DNA from: SHZI01 sp041396045
GTDB taxonomy: Bacteria > Pseudomonadota > Gammaproteobacteria > Steroidobacterales > GCA-2729495
Direction: 5' to 3'
Assembly: GCA_041396045.1 (NCBI GenBank)
Contig: JAWKZI010000005.1
Location: forward strand, 124,001-188,000
DNA length: 64,000 bases
Positions 8,518 through 17,000 of this stretch are shown one piece after another; the first letter of the stretch is position 1; each line of letters starts with the position of its first letter. Under the pieces are notes generated by a model, which saw only the letters and a program-made list of their open reading frames with translations, was not told where the DNA came from and ran no database searches. The translations under genes and the position numbers were made by a program.

Positions 8518-9537
8518 CTATTCCGTCGGTACGAGTGCCTTGAAAGCCGGGTTGTCGTGTTTGCCGTATGGCTTCTTCAGTGATTCACTCATGTAGAAAT
8601 CAGGATCGTATTTAACGTCCTTCCACATGTAGAAATCCGGCTTCTTGATGTTCTCGTATTCGACTACCAGCATCGAACCGGCACCTTCCTTGCCACCAGC
8701 CGTAGTGTGCTCCTCGATGTGATCGTGCACCATCCACAGACCGGGGTTATTCATCTTGACGATCAGGTCGTAACGCTCGCCGGGCTGCATCGCAATTACA
8801 TCCACGGGGTATGGCTGGGCAAGTGGTGAGCCATCCTTGTGCGTCACCATCGCATCGTGGCCGTGCAGGTGAAAAGCAACGGGCGAGGTTGGCGCAAACA
8901 AGCGCAGGCGCAGTACATCACCTTCCTTGACCCGAATGGGCTGGTTGTCCGGATGCGATTTGCCGTTTATCGAAAAGTAGTCCAGTTGGCGATGCGGTAC
9001 GCCGTTCTCGCCATACTCCTGAGCAACCGTCGAATCCCAGCCTGAGAAGAACAGGATCGTATCCTTGGTTACCGATTTCTCCAGCTTGGTTGGTTTCTTC
9101 GGATCGACAATCATCGGTCCCCACATGCCGCGCAGATCGATGTGTTCGGCCGTGTTGACGTGGCAGTGATACCAGAGGCTGCCAGGCTTGTCGGCAATAA
9201 ACCGGTAGGTGAAGCTGTCACCTGGCTCGATCGCCTTTTGCGAGACATCGGGCACCCCATCCATTTGCCAGCTATTGGTCTGAAAGGTGCCATGCCAGTG
9301 AATGGTGTGGTTATTGGTGGTGTTGTTCGTCAGATGCACTTCGACCGTATCGCCTTCCTGCACGTGAATCAGCGGTCCTGGCACCTGGCCGTCGTAGGCC
9401 CACACTTTGGTGGTAAGGCCCGGAGCGACTTCAAGGTCGACTTCCTCGATCGTCATGTCGAATTTTCGCAGTTCTGCTTGCGCCGGCAGCGTGAAGCCGA
9501 GAAACATGAACAGGGTTAATGCAACGCGAATTGTCAT
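8518..9537 (-). CDS. Two-domain multicopper oxidase, NcgA-like
   Basis: A 339-residue exported protein. The start ATG at 9537 follows GGAAT and opens a signal peptide ending PAQA. It has two cupredoxin domains. Domain 1 has H77, H80, IHWHG (H82), WYHCH (H124, C125, H126), H132 and M138, so it holds a type 1 copper plus trinuclear-site ligands. Domain 2 has HLHGH (223-227) and HDHIEEH (271-277) but no type 1 Cys. This is the pattern of type-C two-domain laccase-like oxidases such as the Nitrosomonas blue copper oxidase. It is the last gene of the nirK operon. A periplasmic location and a cuproxidase or electron-transfer role are inferred. Confidence 0.88.
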   Translation of the reverse strand: MTIRVALTLFMFLGFTLPAQAELRKFDMTIEEVDLEVAPGLTTKVWAYDGQVPGPLIHVQEGDTVEVHLTNNTTNNHTIHWHGTFQTNSWQMDGVPDVSQKAIEPGDSFTYRFIADKPGSLWYHCHVNTAEHIDLRGMWGPMIVDPKKPTKLEKSVTKDTILFFSGWDSTVAQEYGENGVPHRQLDYFSINGKSHPDNQPIRVKEGDVLRLRLFAPTSPVAFHLHGHDAMVTHKDGSPLAQPYPVDVIAMQPGERYDLIVKMNNPGLWMVHDHIEEHTTAGGKEGAGSMLVVEYENIKKPDFYMWKDVKYDPDFYMSESLKKPYGKHDNPAFKALVPTE

Positions 9538-9630
9538 GGTGTTATTCCGTTTCGCTGGATCGTCTTGAACTGACAAGTAGCTATTTGCCGATAGAAGGGG
9601 GCGGGGCGTGCTCCGCTCCCTTTCCTGCAG

Positions 9631-9975
9631 TTAATTGCTACAACACATTTTGCGTAGTTGGGCGACAAGCGCATGGATATCGTCATCGCTGAAATTGCCA
9701 CCCCAGACCGGCATCAGGATTGACTTGTTGATGGACTTGCCGCCGTTCTGGATAACCTTGAACAACTCTTCGTCGGTACGGGCAGACATCTCCTTGGTGT
9801 CCGTATGGTCCCGGGGGGCAACCGACATCGCCGCGGCATTGATGCCCTTGCCATTGCCGTTGACGCCGTGGCACTGCGTGCAATAAAGCTTGTACAGTTC
9901 CGCGCCGTGATCTTCTGCGGCATACACTCCACCGCTCAGGGCCAGCAGGCCAATAGCCAGCAATAATTTTGTCAT
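9631..9975 (-). CDS. Monohaem cytochrome c, NcgB-like
   Basis: A 114-residue periplasmic cytochrome. The signal peptide MTKLLLAIGLLALSGGVYAA is followed by the haem site CTQCH at 32-36 and a downstream ILMPVWG segment supplying the likely Met axial ligand. The tail ends MCCSN with two adjacent Cys, which is unusual. Its ATG overlaps the stop of the dihaem cytochrome gene (ATGA), showing translational coupling. The gap to the following oxidase gene is 93 bases. It is likely an electron carrier for the neighbouring NirK or the copper oxidase. Confidence 0.88.
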   Translation of the reverse strand: MTKLLLAIGLLALSGGVYAAEDHGAELYKLYCTQCHGVNGNGKGINAAAMSVAPRDHTDTKEMSARTDEELFKVIQNGGKSINKSILMPVWGGNFSDDDIHALVAQLRKMCCSN

Positions 9976-10664
9976 GGCTGATTCTCCCCAATAACTTTCA
10001 GATAGTCGGCAATCTTCTTGACCGATGCCGCATTGAGATCGCCCTTGGGCATCAGCGTGTGCGGATCCCACGCGACCGGATTGCCCATGTAGGATGCAAT
10101 GAAGGCCGGCTGCAATCGCTGCCAGGCGGTATACAGTTCCGGCCCGGACAGACCGCCCACGCCGGCAGAATCCTGATGGCAGGCATCACATCCCTTGAAC
10201 TTCCCGAAATTCATTTGACCCATGCGCTTGGCAATGGTCCCGGGCTCATAGGTCTCGGCCTCGATCAGGTTGTCGAAGGGCTTCAATGTCATGAGGTAGT
10301 CGGCCATCGCTTCAGCCTCCGCAGCTGCTACCGCGGGATGCTTGATCAATGAGTTCTCATCGATCACGTCGCCATCCGGGCCACTTTTCACGTGTGCAGA
10401 CGGGAACTCGCCGGCGGGACGAATGCGGGTCGGGTTCTGCAGCCAGCTCGCCAACCAGGTGCGTTGGAATTTGTTCCCGGCGTAATCAAGCGGCGGCGCC
10501 TTGCGATCCGCGCGCTCTATCAGCGGTGCGGTTGCGTAGTCATGGGTCATTGTGTGACAACTGCCACACTGTGCCTGCACATCGGCCGCTACGTCGGCGG
10601 TAGCCGCAAGCGGCATAGCCGTCACCAGCAGGGCCGCGGCACCAATACCAATTAAGTGTTTCAC
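9972..10664 (-). CDS. Dihaem cytochrome c, NcgC-like
   Basis: A 230-residue exported protein with two haem c sites, CGSCH at 33-37 and CDACH at 159-163, each in a class I-like domain (first axial region MRP-like, LMPKGDL near the C-terminus). The GTG at 10664 is preferred because a strong AAGGAGAT ribosome site lies just upstream and the signal peptide starts there; an upstream ATG at 10706 overlaps the nirK stop. The stop overlaps the next cytochrome's start. The pair of cytochromes plus NirK and a copper oxidase matches the Nitrosomonas ncg set. Confidence 0.88.
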   Translation of the reverse strand: MKHLIGIGAAALLVTAMPLAATADVAADVQAQCGSCHTMTHDYATAPLIERADRKAPPLDYAGNKFQRTWLASWLQNPTRIRPAGEFPSAHVKSGPDGDVIDENSLIKHPAVAAAEAEAMADYLMTLKPFDNLIEAETYEPGTIAKRMGQMNFGKFKGCDACHQDSAGVGGLSGPELYTAWQRLQPAFIASYMGNPVAWDPHTLMPKGDLNAASVKKIADYLKVIGENQP

Positions 10665-10702
10665 GGTATCTCCTTTCTTGTTCTTCAACATCAACAGGGT
10701 GA

Positions 10703-11647
10703 TCAACGCAGAATCAGTTGATCGCCGTGCCCCTTGGCCGGATCGGCATCCTTGCTGGTCATCAGGATGGAAATGCCACCAGTCAGCGCGTGGGCCATGC
10801 TGTGATCGACAAGCGCGTTGTTGGTCGGGCGATCGCTTGGGGTGATCAGGTCGAGCACGACGCCGTGCGCCGGGGGTACCGACATGGTCTGCATGCCATG
10901 CAGGACGTTTTTGGGATTGCCGTTATCCCAAACGCGATCCCAGATGCCGGCGATGGGGTGGAATGCCGCCCACTCGCTGATCATGGCGTTGACGAAGTAA
11001 ATACGAACCCGCTCGCCGGGCTTGGCCTCCAGTGTGATGGCGGCATTGGTGTCGTGCACCGGGTCGTAATGGAAGACCTTGCCGTTGACCAGTACACCCT
11101 TCCATTTGTCGCCTGCCGTTCGTTCTTCGGCAGACGCACCTTCTTCGAACAGGTCACCGTGTACCAGTACATATTCGCGATCGGGTTTTGGAAACTCTTT
11201 CGAATAGCCTTCCTTCGGATCAACAATCACTACGCCGTACATGCCGCGCGAGATATGTTCTGACATCGAATCGGCACCGCAGTGGTACATCCAGACACCG
11301 GGATATTCGGCTTTGAACTTGAATTCATGCGTATCGCCCGGCTTGATCGCCTCGAATTCGGTGAGTACGTCGAAACGCCCGGCATGGAAATCTATGGAAT
11401 GGCTGTTCTTGTTGGCTTCGTCGTTGATCAGCTTGAAGTCGATGGTGTCGCCTTCTTTCACTCTCACCAGAGGCCCCGGGATCGTGCCATTGAAGGTCCA
11501 CATCGATTGTTTGGTGCCGGCATTGTCAATTTGCAGGTCAGCGACTTCGCGCACTGGAATTTCCAGCTTGACGGTTTCGGCGATCACGGCAGCGCTGGTC
11601 AGCAAGGTCGTCAGCAACAGTGCAGACAGGAGAGGGCTTGTTTTCAT
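10703..11647 (-). CDS. nirK: Copper-containing nitrite reductase, NirK family
   Basis: A 314-residue protein with an export signal (MKTSPLLSALLLTTLLTSAA). The type 1 copper ligands are H83, C123, H131 and M136. The type 2 site is intact: HSIDFH gives D86 (catalytic Asp equivalent) and H88, H122 lies in YHC, and domain 2 supplies FHPIAGI (H230, catalytic His equivalent) and VDHSMAH (H282). NirK reduces nitrite to NO in the periplasm as a trimer. The protein is shorter than classic denitrifier NirK and resembles the nitrifier/AniA-like clade. It is the first gene of the four-gene operon, behind a sigma-54 promoter and divergent from norR. Activity is inferred from complete ligands. Confidence 0.87.
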   Translation of the reverse strand: MKTSPLLSALLLTTLLTSAAVIAETVKLEIPVREVADLQIDNAGTKQSMWTFNGTIPGPLVRVKEGDTIDFKLINDEANKNSHSIDFHAGRFDVLTEFEAIKPGDTHEFKFKAEYPGVWMYHCGADSMSEHISRGMYGVVIVDPKEGYSKEFPKPDREYVLVHGDLFEEGASAEERTAGDKWKGVLVNGKVFHYDPVHDTNAAITLEAKPGERVRIYFVNAMISEWAAFHPIAGIWDRVWDNGNPKNVLHGMQTMSVPPAHGVVLDLITPSDRPTNNALVDHSMAHALTGGISILMTSKDADPAKGHGDQLILR

Positions 11648-11693
11648 TCAGGAGTTCCCCGGGGTTTCTGGTAAAAATGCTCGGTGTCCTTAC

Positions 11694-11709
11694 AGCAAGA
11701 ATTGAGCCA
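11694..11709 (-). promoter_or_regulatory. Sigma-54 (-24/-12) promoter of the nirK operon
   Basis: On the minus strand this reads TGGCTCAATTCTTGCT. It has the GG and GC pairs twelve bases apart, matching the consensus TGGCAC-N5-TTGCW at all key positions except one. It lies about 47 bases upstream of the nirK ATG and faces the operon. The divergent gene encodes a sigma-54 activator, so the pairing is coherent. Confidence 0.82.
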
Positions 11710-11746
11710 AAAAAATAATTGTTTATGTTCAGATAGTTGGCTCGCT

Positions 11747-11788
11747 GTGGTGTAGACTGAACAACATTCACGCCGGTGTCAGAACAAC
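11747..11788. promoter_or_regulatory. Candidate NorR enhancer sites (three GT-N7-AC motifs)
   Basis: The GT-N7-AC core reported for NorR occurs at 11747-11757, 11752-11762 (overlapping) and 11778-11788, upstream of the sigma-54 promoter. The core is short and could occur by chance, but three copies in the activator-binding position fit a NorR-controlled promoter. Confidence 0.4.
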
Positions 11789-11803
11789 AACAAACATGTC
11801 CAA

Positions 11804-13348
11804 ATGACTACGTCCATCGCTTTCTCGAATCTCGCCGGTGCCGTCGCAGATCTGTCCAGGGCCATGACCAGCGAGCTTCGCTACACGCGACTGCTGGGTG
11901 CCTTCAAGCGCAGTTTTCCCTGCGATGCGATTGCATTGCTGGAGCGAGACGGTGCCTTGCTGGTACCGCGCGCGGTCGAAGGCCTGAGTCGCGATACGCT
12001 CGGGCGGCGCTTCGTGATTCAGGATCACCCACGCCTTGCCACGCAAATCCTGCAAAGCACGGAGCCGGTACGCTTTCCGGCCGATTCGGCGCTACCTGAT
12101 CCGTACGATGGCCTGGTTGAAGGCGGCGGGGATCACCTCTATGTGCACGACTGCATGGGTGCATCGCTCTATATCGACGGACAGCCTTGGGGCCTGGTGA
12201 CGCTCGATGCGCTGGCCCCCGGAACCTTCAATGCGATCGATCCGGCCATATTCCAGGCGTTTGTCGCTGTTGCGGCGGCCACGGCGCGTGCCGCCGACTG
12301 GATCCGGCGGCTGGAAGCGCAACTCGATCGCCATCACCGCATTCAGCAATCCAATGTGCAGGAAGGATCAGGCGATGAACTGATCGGCAACAGCCCTCTC
12401 ATGGCGCAACTGTTGCGCGAGACGCAGACCGTTGCCCCATCCGATTTACCGGTATTGATTCTCGGTGAGACCGGAGTAGGGAAGGAGCTGGTTGCCCGCA
12501 TGCTTCACCGGCATTCGTCGCGTGCGCAAGAACCGATGGTGTACATCAACTCCGCCGCACTGCCTGAGTCAATTGCCGAGAGCGAATTGTTTGGTCATGT
12601 ACGCGGCGCATTTTCCGGCGCCACTGACGGCCGTATGGGTAAATTCGAGCTGGCCCACGAAGGCACACTTTTTCTTGATGAAGTTGGTGAACTGCCGCTG
12701 ACGGTGCAAGCCAAGCTTTTGCGCGCGCTCCAGAATGGCGAAATCCAGCGGATCGGCAGCGATTCCCACCATCGCGTTGACGTGCGGGTGATCGCCGCCA
12801 CCAATCGGGACCTGAAGAGTGAAGTGGCCGCCGGCCGCTTCCGGGCCGATCTCTATCATCGTTTGAGTGTCTATCCCCTGGTCGTTCCGCCTTTGCGGGA
12901 ACGTGGCGAAGATGTGTTGCTGCTCGCCGGCTATTTTATAGAGCGCAATCAGCGTCGCCTCGGATTGCGCGGCGCACGGTTGAGTCGCGGCGCACGGCGT
13001 TGGCTTGTGGAGTATTCGTGGCCCGGAAACGTGCGGGAGCTGAACCATACTTTGTCGCGGGCGATGATCCGGGCCCTGAGTGTTGCCCCCTCACGCGATC
13101 GCATCCTTGAACTGACCACCCAACATCTGGGTGCCAACGAGCAGACCATGCCATTGGCAGCCAAGGTAGCCGTAGAGAGCGCCGGCAGCGACGCCAGGCC
13201 ACTCGATGAAATCCTGGAACAATGCCGCCGCGACGTTATTCAGGCACGCCTGAAACAGCATGATGGCAATCGCGCATCGACTGCCCGCTCACTTGGCATC
13301 GACCGCGGCAACTTCCATCGCCTGTTGAAGAAAATCAGCTTGAGCTGA
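11804..13348 (+). CDS. norR: NorR: NO-responsive sigma-54-dependent activator
   Basis: A 514-residue regulator. The N-terminal GAF domain (about 20-165) matches E. coli NorR closely: FPADSALPDPYDG, with D99, D102, C117 and D135 at the positions of the non-haem iron/NO-sensing residues. The AAA+ domain has Walker A GETGVGKE at 221-228, the sigma-54 contact loop GAFSGA at 268-273 (Ser variant of GAFTGA) and Walker B FLDEVGEL. The C-terminal Fis-type HTH is near NRASTARSLGIDRGNFHRLL. NorR binds NO at iron and then activates sigma-54 promoters. It is divergent from the nirK operon, whose promoter is of that type. No clear ribosome site precedes the ATG at 11804. Confidence 0.93.
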   Translation: MTTSIAFSNLAGAVADLSRAMTSELRYTRLLGAFKRSFPCDAIALLERDGALLVPRAVEGLSRDTLGRRFVIQDHPRLATQILQSTEPVRFPADSALPDPYDGLVEGGGDHLYVHDCMGASLYIDGQPWGLVTLDALAPGTFNAIDPAIFQAFVAVAAATARAADWIRRLEAQLDRHHRIQQSNVQEGSGDELIGNSPLMAQLLRETQTVAPSDLPVLILGETGVGKELVARMLHRHSSRAQEPMVYINSAALPESIAESELFGHVRGAFSGATDGRMGKFELAHEGTLFLDEVGELPLTVQAKLLRALQNGEIQRIGSDSHHRVDVRVIAATNRDLKSEVAAGRFRADLYHRLSVYPLVVPPLRERGEDVLLLAGYFIERNQRRLGLRGARLSRGARRWLVEYSWPGNVRELNHTLSRAMIRALSVAPSRDRILELTTQHLGANEQTMPLAAKVAVESAGSDARPLDEILEQCRRDVIQARLKQHDGNRASTARSLGIDRGNFHRLLKKISLS

Positions 13349-13349
13349 T
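13334..13349. terminator. Short hairpin at the norR stop
   Basis: ATCAGCT (13334-13340) pairs exactly with AGCTGAT (13343-13349) and includes the norR stop codon. The convergent gene ends six bases beyond. No T-run follows, so termination is only suggested. Confidence 0.3.
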
Positions 13350-13354
13350 CAGGC

Positions 13355-13951
13355 TCAGGCGACTTTGCGCCAACGCCGCACCACCAGTCCACCGATTCCG
13401 GTCGCCAGCAGCCACACGGCAGCCGGTGCCGGTACGGCGCTAACCTGCAGGCTGCCGTAACTCACGTCGTAAGCGGTGATTGCATCAGGCTCGAACCAGC
13501 CGACGAGGCTGCCTGCCAGTGAAATCATGTCGGCATTGCTGCCGGTGTTGCCGAGGCTCTTCACGTCAAAGGTCAGGGTAGCGACGTTGAAGGTCGGGCC
13601 GACATTGCCGGTGGTGCTCTTGAAGACGTCAACACGGTTGATAGTGCCGGTGGCGACATCTGTGTCATTGATCGCCGAGGTGTCGAAAGGTGGATTGGTG
13701 ACAACGAAATTTGTCAGCGTAAAGGCATTCGGGTCGAAGTTGATCTGAAAGTCTCCACCCGATGTCTGGTTGTTGAAACCAGACCCTGAAATCTGGATCG
13801 AGATTGACTGACCCGGAAGCGCCCTGATCACGCCGCTGGTACAAGTCGACTCCAGCACGGTGACGCCGCAGATGTCGAGGCTTGCAGCAGAAGCGCTGCC
13901 TGCCGCCATCAAGCAAGCCACCGAAACAAACCCTGTCAACATCTTGTTCAT
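13355..13951 (-). CDS. Exported cohesin-like protein with VPxPAA (PEP-CTERM type) sorting tail
   Basis: A 198-residue protein with a cleaved signal (LMAAGSASA) and an N-terminal Cys pair. One beta-sandwich follows: LPGQSISIQISGSGFN, then GGDFQINFDPNAFTLTNF, a layout typical of cohesin-like modules (a GGF.f..yDP..L core). The C-terminus is VPAPAAVWLLATGIGGLVVRRWRKVA in outline: a VPxPAA motif, a membrane span and a basic end. That is the exosortase-recognised sorting signal of the PEP/VPLPA-CTERM class. Adjacent genes end in dockerin-like repeats, suggesting this is their surface anchor. The cohesin call is by pattern only; the sorting tail is firm. Confidence 0.7.
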   Translation of the reverse strand: MNKMLTGFVSVACLMAAGSASAASLDICGVTVLESTCTSGVIRALPGQSISIQISGSGFNNQTSGGDFQINFDPNAFTLTNFVVTNPPFDTSAINDTDVATGTINRVDVFKSTTGNVGPTFNVATLTFDVKSLGNTGSNADMISLAGSLVGWFEPDAITAYDVSYGSLQVSAVPAPAAVWLLATGIGGLVVRRWRKVA

Positions 13952-14075
13952 TGTTCTGATCCCCTGTATGGAAGACAGCTCTGGTGTTGTTTATGAAAAA
14001 ATATTGCGCCAAATCACGACGTTTTGCACTAGCTGCTTGACATAATTTGACCTTGAGTTTCCGGATACCAATGAC

Positions 14076-17000
14076 TTATGGGGCGAGCGCCGACGGCCCC
14101 GGCACCTTGCCAAACATGGATTTCAGGATGGCACCATCCTGGCTGTCCACGATCCCGTTGCCATTGATATCCCGGTCCGGGAAGTTGCTGGACCCGAAGG
14201 CCGCCTTCAGCAAGGCACCATCCTGGCTGTCAACAATCCCGTTGTTGTTGAAGTCCGGATCGCAGCGGTTGCCGTAGCCATCGCCGTTGGTATCGAGCTG
14301 AGTCGGGTTGGCAACACCCTGGCAGTTGTCATAGATCTGGGCAACGCCATCACCATCGGTATCGACGAAGGGATTCAGTAGCACGGTGCGCTCCATCGTC
14401 GAGAGTCTGCCGCTATCGTCCAGCACGAGACTTTCAACGCTGATCAACCGACCGTTGGCGGTTCCCGTCGTGACCACCATGGGCATCGTGACCGATACCG
14501 ACTGTCCCGCAGTCAATGTGCCCAGGTTCCAGTTAGCCAACTCGGTGAAATCACAATTGCCGCTGGTATTGACCGTGATGCAGGTGCCACCCCCGGTAAG
14601 CAAGGCCGGACTGAAGCTGTTGACTGACTGGGGGACACGCGCCTGAAGCACCACGCCGGTCAGCGTCCCGCCACTGTTGTTCGTCACTGATAGCGTGCCC
14701 GTCAGTGTCTGTGTGGCCACTACCGGATCCGGTGTCAGGATGAGCGTCAGGCCCAGTGGCTTGTTGGCCTCCACTCGGCTCGCCACGGTCGCGCGCACCG
14801 CGTCCGGCACCTGGCCGGCAATGACATTGCCCTTCAACTGGGCGGCGTCGATGCGGATCAGACTGCCCGCATTCACGGTCCCGGGTACCGAGAGCCTCAC
14901 CATGCGGCGCCCGCCGGCACCCGCAGGGATAGAGCCCAGGTTCCAGACCACATTGCCATCGACGACGCTCCCGCCTGTCGAACTCAGCAAAACCGCTTCC
15001 ACCGGCAGCGGGAACTGAAGCTTCGAGCCGGTCGCACTGCCGGTGGCGGCGCGATTGCCATAGGTCAAGGTATAGGTCAGCGTACCGCCACTGGCAACGG
15101 CGTCCATGTTTTCGTCGACGGCCAGCGTCAGCGGGTTGTCATTGTCGACGGCAACGGTTTGTTGCAACACGGCCTTGTTGACCCCATCGTCGGTGCCCAC
15201 AACCTCGAGGGAAATCAGCCGGCCTGGACTCGTGGAGGCAGTCACCACCGTCGGCACGGAGACCGTCAGGCCGGTGCCGGCAGGAATTGTCCCCAGGTTC
15301 CACGTCGCCAGCTCGTTGCTGTCACAACTGCCGCTGGTGTTGAGTTGCACACATGTGCCACCGAGCGTGGTGGCATTGAGGTTGATGCTGTTAACCCCCT
15401 GTGGCATGCGCAACTGCAGAACCACGCCGGTCAGGGGCGATGACCCGCGATTGCTGAGCGTGATTTCATTGGTCAGCAGTTCACCGGGCCGCGCCGGATC
15501 GGGATTCGACTCGATCCCCAGCACCAGCGACGATACGCCTGCCACCCGAGTGATCGCATTGGCGCGAGCGGACTCCGGAAACAGATCAGTACCGGCAAGC
15601 TGTGCCGTATTGACCACCAGTGGCGTACCGGGGATTGTTCCGGTGTTGACCATCACCACGACCTGCTGCTGGTCCGCCTGGGTCGCTGGCAGGCTGCCGA
15701 TGCTCCACTCGACCGTACTTCCAGAGAGCGTGCCACCGCCAGTAGCGGACACAAACGTAGTGCCGGTTGGCACCGGGAAGCTCAAGGTCGTGCCCGTGAT
15801 GCTGCTGGTCGCGGCGCGGTTGGCGTAGGTCAGCGTGTATGTCAACAGATCGCCGGGCCTGACCGGGTTCTTGTCGTCGTCGACGGCCAGCGTCAGTGGA
15901 TCGTCGGCGTCCACGGCGACCGTCTCCTTGGTGACCGCGCGGTTGATGCCGTCGTCGTTCACCAGCGTCTCCAGCGTGAGCAAGCGACCCTGGGTATTCG
16001 CCGCGGCGATCATCGGCAGGGAAACGGTCACGCCGCCACCGGCCGGAATGGTGCCGAGATTCCAGTTGGCAAACTCGCCCGGATCACAACTACCACTGGT
16101 ATTGGCCTGAATGCAGGTCGCCCCGCCGGTCGTCGCCTGAATCGCAATGCTGTTCACGATCTCCGGCATGCGCGCCTGAAGAACCACGCCCGTCAGCGGC
16201 GATCCGCTGGTATTGGTGACGGTCATCTGCGCCGTGACCAGTTCGCCCGGCCGGACCGGGTCGGGATTCATTTCGATCGCCAGCAACAAGGGCGGATTGG
16301 CAGACACCCGGCTGATCGCCGTCGCCCGTGCCGACTCCTGCACCAGTCCGGGACCGGAAATCGACGCCGCGTTGACTGCCAGGATCGTGCCGTTGCCCAG
16401 CGTGCCGTTCACCGACACCACCACCTGTACTTCGCCGGACTGGGTCGCCGGCAAGCTGCCCAGCGCCCACTGCACCCGACTGCCAACCAGCGTGCCGCCG
16501 CCCGTTGCCGACACGAAGCTGGTGCCAGCCGGAATCGGGAAACTGAGTGTGGGCGGATTGATGCTGCTAGTCGACGCGCGATTGGCATAGCTCAATGTGT
16601 AGGTCTGCGTACCGCCAGCTGCCACCGGGTTCTTGTCGACGCCGACGCTGAGCGACAGCGGATTGTTGGAGTCTACGGCGGCTGCATCCTCCAGAATGGC
16701 CTTGTTCGCACCGTCATCCGTAGCCAATACCTCCAGGGTCACCAGCCGTCCCGCATCAGTCGCTGCAGCGACCGGCAGTAACACAGATCGGGTGATCCCC
16801 GTACCCGCCGGCAACGTGCCAATGCTCCAGTTGAGTAATTCGTTTGGATCGCAGTTGCCACTGGTGTTGGCCTGGATACAGGTGGCGCCTCCGGTAACAA
16901 GGGCCACGGAAATCGGGCTGATGCCCTGGGGCATCCGCGCCTGCAAAACCACGCCGGTCAATGCAGTGCTGCCCCTGTTGGTGACTGTCAATTGCGCGAC

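Noticed and set aside
11776..12099. Open frame starting just before norR
   Set aside because: It overlaps norR in another frame, has no recognisable content and lacks a ribosome site.
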